Shown one piece after another: positions 30,471-43,594 of a stretch of DNA of 64,000 bases; the first letter of the stretch is position 1; each line of letters opens with the position of its first letter. The translations under genes and the position numbers were made by a program. The notes under the pieces are model-generated. The model searched no databases. It worked only from the letters and a program-made list of their open reading frames with translations, and was not told the origin of the DNA. The DNA comes from Adiantum capillus-veneris (taxonomy: Eukaryota > Streptophyta > Polypodiopsida > Polypodiales > Pteridaceae): the NCBI GenBank assembly GCA_014529385.2, contig CM043959.1:51325253-51389252 (forward strand), read 5' to 3'.

Positions 30471-32350
30471 CCTAATATTTAGGGTAAGGCTAATGTTGTG
30501 CAGGGCTAAGGGCACAAGGGCATTCAAGAAGCTAGTTTTGAGTAGGCTTTTCTAGCCTTTTTTTTAGACACATGTAGGATGTGGACCTAAGAGGTCACTT
30601 TCTCTCTCTATCTTTTTGAAAGTGAAGGGAGTAAATGGATGTGGCCACATCAGCAAAAACGTGGGTCACTATGAGTCAAAATTTGACTTTTGTTCAAAAA
30701 AGTTATTTTTACTTATTTTTGACATAAAACTCCCCCCCAACATATATACCTATGAAAAAATCATTTTTTGACATTTTTTTAAATCTACGAACACTGAAAG
30801 TCAACTTTTTAAAAAAAAAATCCCCCCCCAAACAAAAAAAACCTTTGTTCACTCCTTCTCCTCCCTCCTCTCTCCCACTCCCCTCCCTGTCCCCTTCTCT
30901 CCTCCTCCTCCCCTCTCTCTTCCTCTCCCCCCCTGCCCCCTTCTCTCCTCCCATGTTCCTCCCTCTCCCTTCCCCCTCTCTCTTTTCATCCTTTGCTCCC
31001 TCACCCAACACCTGCCATGGTGCTCATGGACATCACAAGTGATATGGCTCCACCACCATGTACTCCGCACAACAAAAGCGTACATATTTTCTCGTCCGGT
31101 GACGTTTACACCTAGGTCCGCACGTGAGGGTGAACATAGGTCATCCCAGGAACGCCGTACCGTTGGTGAGACGAATGTTGATGGTTCTCCAATATCTTGC
31201 AAGGGGAGAAGTAAGCTTGTCAGGCTATTGCAATTGGTTATGTATGGGTGCAGGGGTATATTTGCATTCGTGGATACAAAAATGTCAAGCTCTTCATCTC
31301 AAAAGAAGCAACGTAACAATATACTTTTTACTTTTGGTTGTGTTCTTCTTATCATAGACTTTGAAGTCTAAGGTGTTGCATCTACTTGTTTTTTAGTGCT
31401 TGGCGCAAAGGTTGCTTTTGTGCACAAATAGTGAAAGGTTGCAGGCTAGAGAGGTCAAGTGTCACCACTTTTTCTCTAAAACAGCCTTCTTTGTTACATC
31501 TTGCAGGTAGGTGCTTCAAATCCATGCTTATTAGAGGTGGGTAATCTCATCCTAATGTATATTTTAGGATTATTGGATGGAAATACTTGAAAATTTGTAT
31601 AGCATATACTTAACAAGTGTCTTTATTATACAGCTTTTAAATGTTGAATTCATACATGTTTTTGTTTGAAGAACATGTCTCTAACGCGTCATGATACAAG
31701 GTGACCTCTTACTATGCTAGTTGAGTGGTGTTGTTTGCAAGAATGGCTCAAGGAACTCGCATAACACAAAGCTTTTACGATAGCACAAAGGTCTCCTCAA
31801 GCAATGTGGCTCCCACTACACCAAAAATCATTATGCTAGCATGGAGAGATCCCTAGTAGGACAATACTACACCTTTTCATCAGCAACACACCCTTTTCTA
31901 ACATGAGGGCACCCCCACCAAAGATATTTTTATGTGATAGATTACCCCATGCATGAGCATACCATGTCATGGAATGGATGTAAGATCTGTGACCGCACTC
32001 CCCCTTGGAAGTTGTTCACGAATGTATGTTATCAAAGTTAATGAGAAGAAATTTGGACCTTTTTGTTTGTTGATGTGTAAGAGCACTCTAGGTCTACCAT
32101 ATTTTAGATTGATAAGCTAAACAAGATTTGTAGTCATTTAAAGTGTAAATTTGTTTTTGTTTGGTAAGATTGTACATGAGAAGACATGATAAAGTACAAG
32201 AGATCTTGATGGAATAAACCTTGATGCCACACCTCTCCTTGAACCCTTTGATTTCTATAGTTGTGGGAAGTCCAAAGGAAGACTATTTTCAAATTTTTAG
32301 CACTATTTTTTTTTTGAAAGAAATTTTGGTTATTTTAAAGTTTGTACACC
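30471..32350. other. No recognised gene; pyrimidine-rich tract
   Basis: 30838-30990 is an almost pure CT tract (CTCC/CTCT). Frames through it are low-complexity. 31039-31380 has a modest open frame with no recognised domain. The remainder is AT-rich. Part is likely the lost LTR of M. Confidence 0.5.
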
Positions 32351-33011
32351 ATTAGCAAGAGAAGCTCCATTTTCCCCTTCGATACAACCTTAGGGGGTAC
32401 CCACTCCCCCCCTTATACCCTCCAATTTCTACTTTCTCCCCCCCATGTGGGATTACTCCATTGCCACTTGGCACCATCCTCCCACCTCCCCAACTTCCCC
32501 AAAAACTTCTAGCTTCTCCCAAAGCATGAGGGGCCTTCTTGGACAATTTTCCCCGAGGCATACCTTGCTGCTCCGGTCACCGAATGATGCACCGTAACAC
32601 ATGGCTCAAAGCCCATCATCTCGGCTATCTCCAAAAATATGAAACTTGAGCATTTCTAATCTTAGACCCCCAAGTTGGCCTAGTTGCCCTTCTCGCATAC
32701 CCGCAATCACCTTCTAAGTTGAGACCGCCCGCTTCGGATGCTCATAACTCATGATGTACAAGTCCGATTCACAAGCAATAAAGCACGGATAAAAAAAATT
32801 ATTAAAAACCATATTTTGGAGTCTCAAACAAACCAAAACCTCAACATTCAATCTTGGCAAAATCACACTTTTGTACATAAATTTTTACAAGGCCACTTTC
32901 AAAACTTGCAGGGCAATGTACACATATATACATGAGGATAGTGGGCAAGATTTTTGGCATGACCTAGTGACTTCATGATGCTTATCCAAAAAATGCCTGA
33001 TATAGCTTGCC
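32351..33011 (-). repeat. Probable partial 3' LTR of element J
   Basis: It lies directly after the J polypurine tract. On the minus strand it starts TGGCAAGC, comparable to TGGGCAAA in G and G'. The distal boundary is unknown and no second J LTR copy was matched. Confidence 0.4.
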
Positions 33012-33155
33012 AACCCCCCCTTGCGTGCTTAGTCATTCATGACAAGTAGAGGTCCCTAGGGTGAACAACTACTTCATTTCATCCCCAGAAACCTCATTTA
33101 CATCCTGTCTCAACATTGTCTCCTTCTATTGATAGCATGTCATCATTCACAATTG

Positions 33156-34441
33156 TCATAAATGTGCCAGATATTTCTTCAATCTATAACCATTGATACA
33201 ATATTTATGTTGTGCACCATTTAAGTCTGCCAACTGATATGTGCCATTTTCAAATTTATTCACAGCAATAAAAGGACCTTCCCATTTGATTTGAAACTTC
33301 CTCTGAAAGGTATTGTGCAACTTACTATTGTATCGCAACACCAAATCACCCTTTTTAATTTTCTTATCCTCTACACATTCATTGGCTTTTAGCTGAGCCT
33401 TCCTTGACACTTCCTCATAGTAACCCAAAGCTAAAACTCTATCCAATTGCAAGCATTGTAAATCCAATAACCTCTTCTGCCATGCATTTGTTTGCTTCTC
33501 ATCTTCCAATGACAATAAATTGAGAGCAGTAATTTCACTTCAATTTGCAATAAAGCTTCCTTGCCATAAACCAAGTGGTAAGGGGAAAATCTTGTGCTCA
33601 TCTTGATAGCAGTTCTGTAGGCCCACAACGCACAAGGCAACTCTGAATCCCAAGTTTTTCCATGTGTTTGAGTCATCTTTGTCAAGATCTTTACCAACTC
33701 TCCATTGAACCTCTCATTGAAACCATTACATTGTGGATAATAGGGAGAATTGTATCTATGTTGTATATTGAGCTTCTCGCATAAGAAAAAAAACAGCTCT
33801 CCTCTAAATCCTGGTCCTCTATCAGAAAGTAGCTCTAGTGGCACACCAAATTTGGAACATATGTACTCATAAACAAATCTTCCCATCTCTTTACTGGTAT
33901 TTTTTTTGACAGCCTTGGCTTCTGTCCATCATGACAAATAATCCACTGTGGTCAAGATGTAAGCATTTCTCTTGCTAGTCATAGGTAAGGGTCCAATGGC
34001 ATCGAGACCCCATTTCTCAAACATGTCAAAAGCTAGAATTGTCTTTCGCAATTCAGGCTTTACGATTCTTTTTCCCATCCTTTGACAAGGCAAACACGAC
34101 TTGCACCAATGATTAACATCCCGTTGAATACTTGGCCATATATAACCTTCTTGCAAGACCTTATGCATAGCAAAATGGCATCCACAAGATCCCTCATGAT
34201 TTTCTTCTAGAATTTTGTAAATCTCCTCCTTCCAAGGCACAAGACGCAAAACCAAATCACCTCCTTTCATGTAAAGCACATCATCAAGAATTTTGTATTT
34301 CTTGGCTTTCCTTATGAACGCATACATTTTAGAAGAGGACAAACCTTCAGGTATAACATCTGTCAATAAAAATCCACTTCCTTTGATTAGATTTCCCTCC
34401 CATGATATAAGGGGGCATCTGCTTTTACCACAAACACACAA
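33156..34441 (-). pseudogene. Integrase of element J
   Basis: 34441-33929 holds the end of the spacer, the zinc domain (HEGSCGCHFAMHKVL, CKSCLPCQ) and WGLDAIGPLP. A TGA near 33930 interrupts. 33886-33431 has LLSDRGPGFRG and NGFNERFNGELVKIL (second Asp and Glu intact), then WAYRTAIKMSTRFSPYHLVY. 33515-33156 has the GPF module (KWEGPFIAVNKFENGTYQLA). All three catalytic acids are present, but across broken frames. Confidence 0.82.
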
Positions 34442-34988
34442 GTGATCATCTCTTGGGAAGCATCACGAGCTTCTTCATTTAGAGATCTCTCAATATGCTG
34501 CAAGCTCCATGCTTCAAGATTTTTGAGCAACGCTTTCACTTTGAAGCATTAATTTTTCAGTTTAGTGTTCTTATTCTTCCATACTCCGAACACTTGCTTC
34601 ACAACCAACAAAGCATCTCCTTTAATTTGCAAGCGTCTAATTCCCAATTGTAATCAAACATACAAACCACCTTCAAGAGCCATGTATTCTGCTTCATTGT
34701 TACTTTTGGCATCAAGTTTCAACCCTTGATTCCTCATAAGCTTCCCTTGTGCATGATAAATAACAATGCCGCTTGAAGCAGCATCATGACTTCTTCGATA
34801 AGAACCATAAAAGTATAACAGTGAAGCATTAGGGATGGCCAGAGTCCCAATTTCCTTCTTTCACACCACCTCTTCTTTAACCAAAATCAAAGTATTTTTA
34901 TAAGTGAGAAGATCCTCTAAGGTAGCCCGAGTACTTTCCTCCACCAAAAAGGTGAACTGAAACTCCTGGAGCTCAATAACCCATCTCA
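34442..34988 (-). pseudogene. Second (archaeal-type) RNase H of element J
   Basis: No long frame, but the minus strand at about 34820-34560 still encodes YGSYRRSHDAASSGI, KSNNEAEYMALEGGL and IKGDALLVVKQVFGVWKN, interrupted by stops. This matches the second RNase H of G and supports Tat-lineage placement. Confidence 0.7.
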
Positions 34989-36219
34989 TCACTTTTTTTG
35001 ATATCTTTGAATTATTGAACAATTGGGGAAGCAATCTCTCTCATGAGGAGTTTTCATTCTGCTAGCATAATGAACAGGCTTCATATATTGAGATTGCTTC
35101 ACCCTTTGTAATAACATGGCTCCAATAGCATCATCTCCCACTGATGGGTTGACATAAAACTCCTTTTTCCAGTCAGGAGCTTGCATAATAGGTAACGTAC
35201 TCCAAACTTCTTTAACTTTGTCAAAAACATCATCACATTCATGAGACCACTTTAAGGGATCATTCTTAATTATTTGCTGCAATGGATACAATAGTTGTGA
35301 TGCTAAAGGTATGAAACGAGATGGATATTTAAATTTTTTGTATGAAAGTGGTCAACTGTCTGGTATCTTTAGGGGATGACAGTAACAACAAAGCCTCCAC
35401 TTTCTTTGGGTCTACTTCAATCCCATTTTCTGAAATAACATGCCCAAGAAGCTTCACCCGTGGCTGTGCCAAATGACATTTTTTAGGGTTTAGCTGACCC
35501 CCGCATCCATCATACCTTGAAAAAGTCATTTCAAGCTTTTGAACATGCTCTTTCCTTGAGCTTTATACGCAGAAATCATCTATGAACCCTTTGACAAACT
35601 TTCTAAGGAATGGGGTAAGGACCCAATCCACTTTCCTTTCAAAATCTCCTGGCCCATTTGTCAACCCAAAAGGAAGGCAATAAAAGCAGAAACAACCCCA
35701 TGGAGTGATGAAAGTAGCCTTTTTCCCATCTTCAAGAGCAAGGATAAGCTGAAAGTATCTTGAATACCCATCACAGACACTGCATCTTTCAAAACTAGCT
35801 ACTACTGCATCTAGCAATTGATCAATAAAATGCAAAGGATAAGGATCTTTCTTGGTCATCGCATTTAGTGGCTTGTGATCAACACAAACTCTCCAACAAC
35901 CATCTTTCTTTGGGGTGACTACTACAGGGCTCACCCATTCATCATTATCCACTTGCACAATGAACCCTGTATCCAAAAGCTTCTCCACTTCTTCCTTTAA
36001 AGCATTCATCTATTCCTTACCCATCCTTCTTAATTTCTGTTGTATTGGCTTTGCCCCTTCAACTAGCTCAATCTTCACAAGATCCCCAACAAAACCCCTT
36101 ATTTCTTGATATGAGGTAATGAAAAGATTTGGAAACTTGTCCAACATTGCTAAGTACTCCCTTCTTTCTCCTTGGGTCAAATCAGTACTTAGAATATTTT
36201 GAATCAACTCTTTCTTCAC
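34989..36219 (-). pseudogene. RT and RNase H of element J
   Basis: 36219-36010 and 36009-35563: KPIQQKLRRMGKE, LLDTGFIVQVDNDEWVSPVV, DGCWRVCVDHKPLNAMTKKD, CLPFGLTNGPGDFE and the catalytic box FIDDFCV. 35529-35329: GHVISENGIEVDPKKVEAL. 35291-34989: RNase H start FYVNPSVGDDAIGAMLLQ. Three frame breaks are visible. Confidence 0.82.
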
Positions 36220-37332
36220 TGGTAGTTCTTATTTTGGTTGCATTAACTCTTCAAGTTGCTCTAAACGGCTTGAAGCATTTATATTCCTTGATATTTGCAA
36301 GACTTTACTAATTTCTTTCTATTCCTCATCCAACAAAAAGAATGACACTTCACCCTCATCACTGGAACTCGAAGTAGTGTTCGTTTCTGAGTCTTCAGAA
36401 CTGTCATCACTGGTAGTTTTGGACTCCTCATTATCACTCACATCTTCAAGTGCCATAGGCTGTTTGGTAGTCATATCAAACACTCTCTTTTCACCCTTCT
36501 TGTCATGCCCTCCAATTGTGCCCTTACGCCAATCTTGCATGGCACCCACAGCTCTCTACTAAGGTTGTCCCAAAATGAGAAGAAAGGCTCCCAGATCAAC
36601 TAGCATAACATGAAAGTTTACCATAACCCTTCACGTTAAAGACTTCGACTTCCAAATTCTTGATCATTCCCAAACATTTCACTTTGGAATGGTTCGCTAT
36701 TCGAATCCAAAACCCAGAGCTTCCGCATGTAATGAGACCCAGTCTCTCAACTCATGACTGTGTGATCACACAAACTTGAGCACCTCCATCCATGTAGGTT
36801 TCTCCCATGCCCACACTTGCCAAGCGTTTACCATAGGACAGATGTTGGGTAACTCTTCCACAGACAACACTCTAACTTGTTTATGCTTTAGCTCTTTTTC
36901 TGGATTCACTAATGATTTCCATTGCCTTTTAAGTTTGGGCACCATATTCATCAACTGTCCAAAAGTACAATCTACTTTCCTCCCAATCAGGTCTTCCTTT
37001 AAGCTGTAAGCTGTTTTGCCTTCTCCCAACGATAAATCCACCATTTCAAATCATCTATGAGGATTTCTCTTTCTCTTGGCTTTTGCATCTTCACCCTCTT
37101 TCTCCTTCCCTTTCTTTATGCTAGGCCTTGGTGCTGCATAGCCTTCCCACTCTCTTTTGCCTATTGGCAGGACATCTGCTTCTTTCTTTTCGACTCGCAC
37201 AATGCCCACACGACCACCAGAGGTTGAGGCTTGATTTTCTTGTCCAGTACTTTGATCTCCCCATATATCTAATGCATAAGCATTCGCTCTATTAGGAAAT
37301 TGCTGAGGAAGTGGAAACATATCCCCTCCCAT
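36220..37332 (-). pseudogene. Nucleocapsid spacer and protease of element J
   Basis: 37332-37051 is a basic spacer. 37044-36766 leads into the protease, where a frameshift displaces the active site; the alternate frame reads YMDGGAQVCVITQS at about 36790-36750, the D-G-G form as in G. 36549-36319 covers GAMQDWRKGTIGG and an acidic Ser/Asp-rich linker. Confidence 0.72.
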
Positions 37333-37347
37333 CCTTGTTGGCTTTGG

Positions 37348-38205
37348 ACAATAAGTGCTGATGTGACCAAGCTCACCACAATTATAACAAGTAGGAATGA
37401 ACCTCCTCTACAGCTCAAAACCACCTTGTCCATGGCCCGCATCAGAATTAGGATGAGCTTCACATGCCTAAGCCATCCCTCTACCATGTCCACGACCACC
37501 TCCACCACCAAGAACACTACGTCGTAATTCCTGCATCATGGTCATCATGTCTTGCATATTTCATTGCAACTGTTTGGTATTAGTAGCTTGTTGAAAAGGT
37601 TGGCCTCCAGCTTTTGCCTGATTCTCCTCCTTTTGGCTACCATTATTTTGCTCAAGGACCACTTTCTCGTATTCATTAAGCCTTTGAGCTTTCCATTCTT
37701 TCTCGCTGGCAATGGCGACGGCCTCCTCGAAGGTGGCGGGCCTTTTCAGCTCAACTTTGAACTTCAAACTTTCTTTTAGTTTTTCCACAAAATGGTCCTT
37801 CTTTAACATGGATGGAGGAATCTTGTTTCCCAATGCTCGGCCCCATTTATCCCATAAACGAGTGAGCTGCATGACAAAATCATCAACACTTTGATTAGCC
37901 CTCTGATTGTACCCCAAGATTTCATGCCAAACTTCATCAGGTACTTCGATGGATTGGTATTGTGCCAGGAAAGCTTGCTTCACACGGTTGTAGTCTAAAA
38001 CCACCCCTGGATTTTGTGCCTGCATCAACTCCTCAAAATTATGTAACCAAACTTTTGCCTCACCCTGTAAACTACATTGTAGCAGCCACAACAATATAGC
38101 TTGTTCTAGTATATTGTGTAGTAAGCAATTGACTTCCAACTTTTCAATAAACGTCTGTGCATTTTCATTATACAATCCATGAAATCATGGGAACTCGTCT
38201 GCCAT
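37348..38205 (-). pseudogene. Gag of element J with zinc knuckle
   Basis: Start ATG at 38203-38205 (MADEFP), then a TGA where Trp would fit, then FHGLYNENAQTFIEKLEV and an open frame to 37561. Capsid motifs: GEAKVWLHNFEELM, VKQAFLAQYQSIE, NQSVDDFVMQLTRLWDKW. The zinc knuckle CYNCGELGHISTYC is at 37348-37389. Confidence 0.78.
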
Positions 38206-38487
38206 GTTTGATTTCCACAAAACACTTACATGTGATGTCAAAAAGTCAAGGGATATCGATGGGTCGCTCCAGTACCTAATCCACCTCACACTGTGTAACC
38301 CGGCCCCTAGTGCTTGGCTTCACAAAACCTCATGACCCTCCAAAATCTGCAATCCCATTATACGACCGCCTCAAGTGTTGTCCACAATTTTCACATACAT
38401 ATGCGGTTGTCCATAAGGACCCACATCCCTTTTACATTCACTGTCTGTAAACATATTCCACAGGAATGGGAGCATAGGAGTACTTGC

Positions 38488-38505
38488 TCCTCCATGGGGG
38501 CACCA
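38488..38505 (-). promoter_or_regulatory. Candidate primer-binding site of element J
   Basis: The minus strand reads TGGTGCCCCCATGGAGGA, starting TGG and about 280 bp before gag. An LTR-like ...TAACA end lies 6 bp away (38512). The tRNA identity is not assigned. Confidence 0.4.
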
Positions 38506-39083
38506 AAATGATGTTAGCATGCGAACAAGAAGGAAAACAAGAACCTCTATAGCATAGCACACACCACACCGTCCGAAGGAAACACCATAAAGTTGCAGAA
38601 AACACCTATGTCGAACACCTGTAAAGTCGGGCGAGAAACAACCCTAACTCAAACCATGATTAAAATTGATGAAAACCAAGACCATAAAGATGAAGCTCGT
38701 GTTGTTTAGACCTCCATCGAGTATCTATATGCTTGATTCCGACAACAGACGAGAGAGTTACAAGCTTTTGAAGTTGGGGTATCTCTCAAAAGCTCCAAAA
38801 AAGCTAGTCTTGGATAGATATTGTGGCATGTACAAGGATGTTGGTATGATTTCAACAATGTGCCGGCTCCATCGAATAACACCATAGGACATTCTCACAT
38901 GTTAAGCATAGACTTACAAGCTTGGAGAGATATTGTGGCACGTACAAGGATGTTGTGTAACAGACTTGGACACTCCAAGCCGAGATTCTACTGCGACACG
39001 ACAAGAATTCACTTCAAAACAATTCACAGTTCGCAATTGATTCGACATGGCCCGCCAAAGTCCCTCGATGCTTTTGGCTGGAG

Positions 39084-39203
<120 letters not shown>

Positions 39204-39504
39204 CCTGCTTATGTCCTTGATTCCCTTTGCTCACCGAGGACAAGAGAGAGAGCAAGAGATTGCCCTTCCCTTTGCCTACCGAGGACGATGGGAGAGAGAG
39301 AGAGAGCCTCGAACTTCTTCTTCTCCCTCCCTCGCTTCACCAAGCTTCTTTTCTTTGCCTTATTGCTTCAGGGTCCCGAGAGAAAGAGAGAGAGCGGCTC
39401 CTTTCCTTGCTTCTCCAAGTTGATTACAAAAGAGAGAGCGAGCTTGAGATAGAGAGCTTCTTCTCCTTGCTTACTCGAGAGCGAGGTCAAAAGATTTCTC
39501 AAGG

Positions 39505-39636
<132 letters not shown>

Positions 39637-40138
39637 TCTATGCTCCCCCAACTGGACTCCTTCCTTCTTCGCGCTTCATGCCCTTGCCCCCTAACCTCCC
39701 TACCTCATGCTCCCCTCGTTGTTTCCTCCTCATGGACCTCTCATTGCTTGCTTTCCCCTTTTTTAACTATATATATCCTCCTTCTTATACAGCCCCTTCC
39801 CCGCCTAAGCAACGAGGATGTCGTCGTTGCTAGGGCTGTTGGAAGTGGGAGTGATGATGTGGCAGGTCGAACTAGGAGTTGCGCAAAACTTGGTGAGATT
39901 TGGGCCGATTAGGGGCGCCATTGCCTTGTGATACCTTTTGTCTTCAGAGTCGCGAGCCGCACCGAGTCCCACTGCATCCGCTACGAGTGCTTCTTTCCCT
40001 TGATGTGCTACTCGCTGTTTCCGCCAACCCTCCTTATTTTTCTTCACCTTCACACTTGCTTACCCCTTATTAAGCGGGCGGCCATTGGCTCTTTAATTTG
40101 GGCGGCCACTACTTCATTTTCCTTGGGCGGCCGGCCCT

Positions 40139-42010
40139 TGTAGTGGCACCACATTTGGTTACATGACCAAGGCAATGATTGAAAAGGCACCAAATTTGGC
40201 GTACATAAAATCAAGGCCTTCCTAAGCACAACATCTTTCTTGAGCAGTGCCTGTGGAGCTAGGCATATCCCACAATCAACACTCTCCAGGAGATGACATT
40301 TCGAACAAAGAGCTCATCAAGAACTTTTTGTGCTTTGGTAACAGCACCACATTTGGTATACGCAACGGCCAAGGAATTTTTCTATGTGACATACCAGCCA
40401 AAGCAACCAATGATTGACAATATGATCGTGAATTCTACTGCCCATATCAACGTCTCCTACCTTCAATATGCAAGTACAGGCGATTGCATTTGGAGAAAGG
40501 CATTCCCCTCGCATTTGGTTAAATTCCCTAGAGTTTCCTTATCGCAACCAGGCTGGGTATATCTTGGAATCATTGTTCTGCATAAGATGACATTCTAGAG
40601 CTTTGTTGAAGTCAAAAATTCCCATATGGCACTCCGGTCGAGCGGACCAGACTAGTACAGAATTGGCCCCCCGGTGAATCTTTAATGGCCAATATCTTGG
40701 CAACCGGAACTCTGATCGTTGACCTGAAAAGATCGACATGCTCCACAAAGTAAGCACTTCAGGCCCATGCATTTATTTCATTTCTGTCCCTTAGCTGCAG
40801 TTGCCCAATCCGGTACGGCGGATCTGTAATTGACTCAAACTTCAAACTGCCATAACTTTTTCACCGTAGCTCCAATCGACGAGCCATAAAGACAAGCCAG
40901 TAGAGCACTTCAAGCATTGCAGCTCTAAATCATAAAATCCCATCTCTGCTCACTTCAAGCATACTCCGTTTTCGCATCATTAAAGCATTTGTTGGCTCTT
41001 TAAAACCGCATCTGGTATACATTAATCATAAAACTTGGCCTGTTAACAAGCCTTGATCACTGCTCAACAAATGTGTAGACTTTAAAAAAACTTATCTTGA
41101 AAAAAACTTATCTTGCATTTCTTTGATCTTTTTTCCATGCTGGAAGCGGAGCTGCACGACATCCACCCCCTCTGAACTTGGTAAGCCTATGATCTATGCC
41201 AACTGCACTTCAATCTGCATCTGGTATAGGTACTTCAAGCTCTTTGCCATCATCAGACTCATGTAACTAGGAAACATATAAAAAATAAAATACGGCATAT
41301 ACCCTATCATCAATGTTCTAGCTTTATCATTAAGTAGCTGCCCATTAGAAATCCTTGAACCGTATCTACTGTATCTCCAAAGCATTCAATTATGGAAAAC
41401 CTGTTTAGTGAACCCCGCTAGACTCAAGTGCTCCAGTGAATGGTGCACACACCTTGACCATCAAGTTCGCTTTAGGGAACCCTGTCAAGCTCAAGTATGC
41501 CTTACCCTGCCTGCACAAGGAATGGCCGTCAAGTCCTTTACTTCAAGTTATGGTAGCAAAACCAACTCAAAATATGTAAAGATACTTTATCAATTGTTCA
41601 AATAATTCAATTGGAAGCCAACCATGTAATCTTATTGAACGCATAACCAAAAACTCTTCCCACGTAGCATAAATCTAGAAAACAAAACCTGTACCATGCA
41701 ACCTGCTACAATAGATAACTGGTAATCTTCAAACCTACAGCTTGCACTTTAGTAGCCCCCCGAATCAAACGGGAAACCAATCATTTTCCCCAATGTGAGC
41801 ATTCCTTTAAAAAATCTGCACCATCCTTCAGGATCATAGGGAAAATACAAGAATTTCCAATTAGTAGAGCATAAACCTGAATTAACCCACAAACCTTCAT
41901 GAAAACCGCCTGGATCATTTGGCATATAAGCCAATTACCCAGGACCATGCATATATCTGTCACCTCTTGGATCAGAAGCTAGCTCAACATCCCCTACATC
42001 ATAGGGTAAC
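40139..42010 (-). mobile_element. Element L: 3' end of an F-type element
   Basis: The tract TCCACCCCCTCTGAACTTG at 41162-41180 preceded by GCACGACA matches the F polypurine tract and LTR edge at 42998-43024. So 41161 is an LTR edge, with the LTR running left (possibly to TGTAGTGG at 40139, about 1 kb, close to the F LTR length). The internal part 41162-42010 has no F protein. It encodes protein-like but unrecognised minus-strand segments with D-P-R-G, N-D-P-G-G and Y-D-P-E-G motifs (41749-42005). Confidence 0.5.
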
Positions 42011-43005
42011 ATTATCAAGAAGTGCGCAGTGCGACTAGGAAAGCTCCGGGCCTCTGACTATGAGGATTCGTAGCAAAATCAAGCAAGGCGTAGATGATTT
42101 GAAGCTAAAAACACACTAAAAAAGAAAAAAACTCCATCCATGAAAGCTCCACTTTAAAAAAGAACTAATATTAACTCAAAACTCTTGTGTGTGTGAAGAT
42201 TAGGTGTAGCCTCGCTCCCAATTACACAGATGCAGTGCTCGTTCGACCTGTTAAAAACCCTAAATATGCGCTTTGATTCTTCGTAGTGACCATTTCATGG
42301 AAGCTTCAGTACTTCATTGGAGAATCCCAAGTAGTTATTTGAGGAGGGGAAACCCTAATTGGAGGCCTCACAGCCTCAACCATGTAGTGGAAGCAGCACG
42401 GGACTACACCTGCACCTTGTAAAGGAATGGTTGTATCTCCTTGCTCATATGCCCAAATGAGCTCATTATTGTCTATAAAACTTCCCACACAACTTGAGCA
42501 ACGACGGAACCATCATTGATGTGGTATTTTGAGCTATTTTTAGGCTATTTTTGACCATTGTAAGGTCATTTTTTACCACTTTTTGCCCAAAAATGCCCCT
42601 TTTTGTATGTAAAAAGCCTAAACGAGCTGGGAAAATTCCCTAAAATTGTGTAAAAATCCCATTGGGTTCAAATTTCATGTTAAACCTCATTTTCCCACTT
42701 GGTAAGCACTTTGGACACGTCTTTTACACCAGCGCACAAAACCTGCTATTTTTGGCCGAGATTGCCCGCATTGACCTTTCTAGGCAAAATGAGCTTGCCA
42801 CTTCGAAACACTTGACATTTGTACATTCCTAAAGAAAATTAGGCATATATTTAGTGAAAAAGCATTCCATAGTGCCACGTAGGGCCTCGTCCACCCGGCA
42901 AGGTATGTACACGACTGCATTATAGCATTTGGTCCCGTACATCATAAACATTAAGAGTGAGGTAGATATTTTAATTTCACATTATGAACGTGCCATGGCA
43001 TGACA
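42011..43005 (-). repeat. 3' LTR of element F
   Basis: Minus strand TGTCATGCCATGGCA... to about CTTGATAAT. It matches 48921-49910 along its length with many small differences. The inner terminal CA is degraded. Confidence 0.85.
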
Positions 43006-43020
43006 TCCACCCCCTCTAAA
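43006..43020 (-). promoter_or_regulatory. Polypurine tract of element F
   Basis: The minus strand reads TTTAGAGGGGGTGGA immediately before TGTCATG. Confidence 0.75.
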
Positions 43021-43063
43021 CTTGCACATCCTCCGGCATGTTCCACATATATCTTTTGCAAGT

Positions 43064-43594
43064 TCAGTCTTCATTTAAGTCCTCATACATGTCGATTTCA
43101 TCATTGCTTTCAACAAAATCTAATGCATCATACTCTTGTTCTTCATCCACCTCCATACCATTTTCATCAGAGCCTTCATTCTGACTTTCTTGTGAATTAA
43201 AGGGATATGTATCACCTCTTCTTTTGAATAACTTGATTCTTTTCCTTGCGATGGGAATCTTCATTTTTGTCCCATCTAATTCATGCAAGGTATAAGTTGC
43301 ATTCCCATGTACATGATGAACCACATAAGGACCAAACCATCTCTTTGAAATATTTCTTATTTTTTATTTTTGGTTTTCAAGACTACTGTCATACACCAAC
43401 ATCCAATCACCTTCCTCAATCGCTTTAGGTCTGAGCCTATGCCTCTTATCAAATCTGTCTTTATTCTTTAACCTTGCATCTTTCAATCGTGCCACTGTAT
43501 TCTCATATCTTGAGGCCTTCTTTCTAACTGTTGTATGCAATCGTGACACTGTATTCTCATATCTTGAGGCCTTCTTTCTAACTGTTGTATGCAC
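43064..43594 (-). pseudogene. Integrase C-terminal region of element F
   Basis: 43594-43364 reads KDRFDKRHRLRPKAIEEGDW and LVYDSSLENQ. After a break, 43324-43064 reads VHHVHGNATYTLHELDGTKM and IARKRIKLFKRR, then an acidic tail. Together with the W-F-G-P-Y residues between them (about 43350-43330) this is a GPY/F-like C-terminal module. The N-terminal end includes a 54-bp in-frame tandem duplication. Confidence 0.75.
43485..43592 (-). repeat. 54-bp tandem duplication in F integrase
   Basis: Units 43485-43538 and 43539-43592 differ by one visible base. The unit is 18 codons, so the frame is kept (HTTVRKKASRYENTV repeated). Confidence 0.9.

Larger units (their letters stand above)
33012..38512 (-). 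mobile_element. Element J: Tat-like Ty3/gypsy element, G relative
   Basis: Minus-strand order: PBS-like site 38505-38488, gag 38205, zinc knuckle 37389-37348, protease, RT, RNase H, second RNase H, integrase to 33156, purine tract GCAAGGGGGGG at about 33014-33024. Protein motifs match G throughout. Stops and frameshifts occur about every 200-600 bp. Confidence 0.8.

Noticed and set aside
30752-31202. Open frames on both strands over a CT-rich tract
   Set aside because: Low-complexity composition; no domain, no start context.
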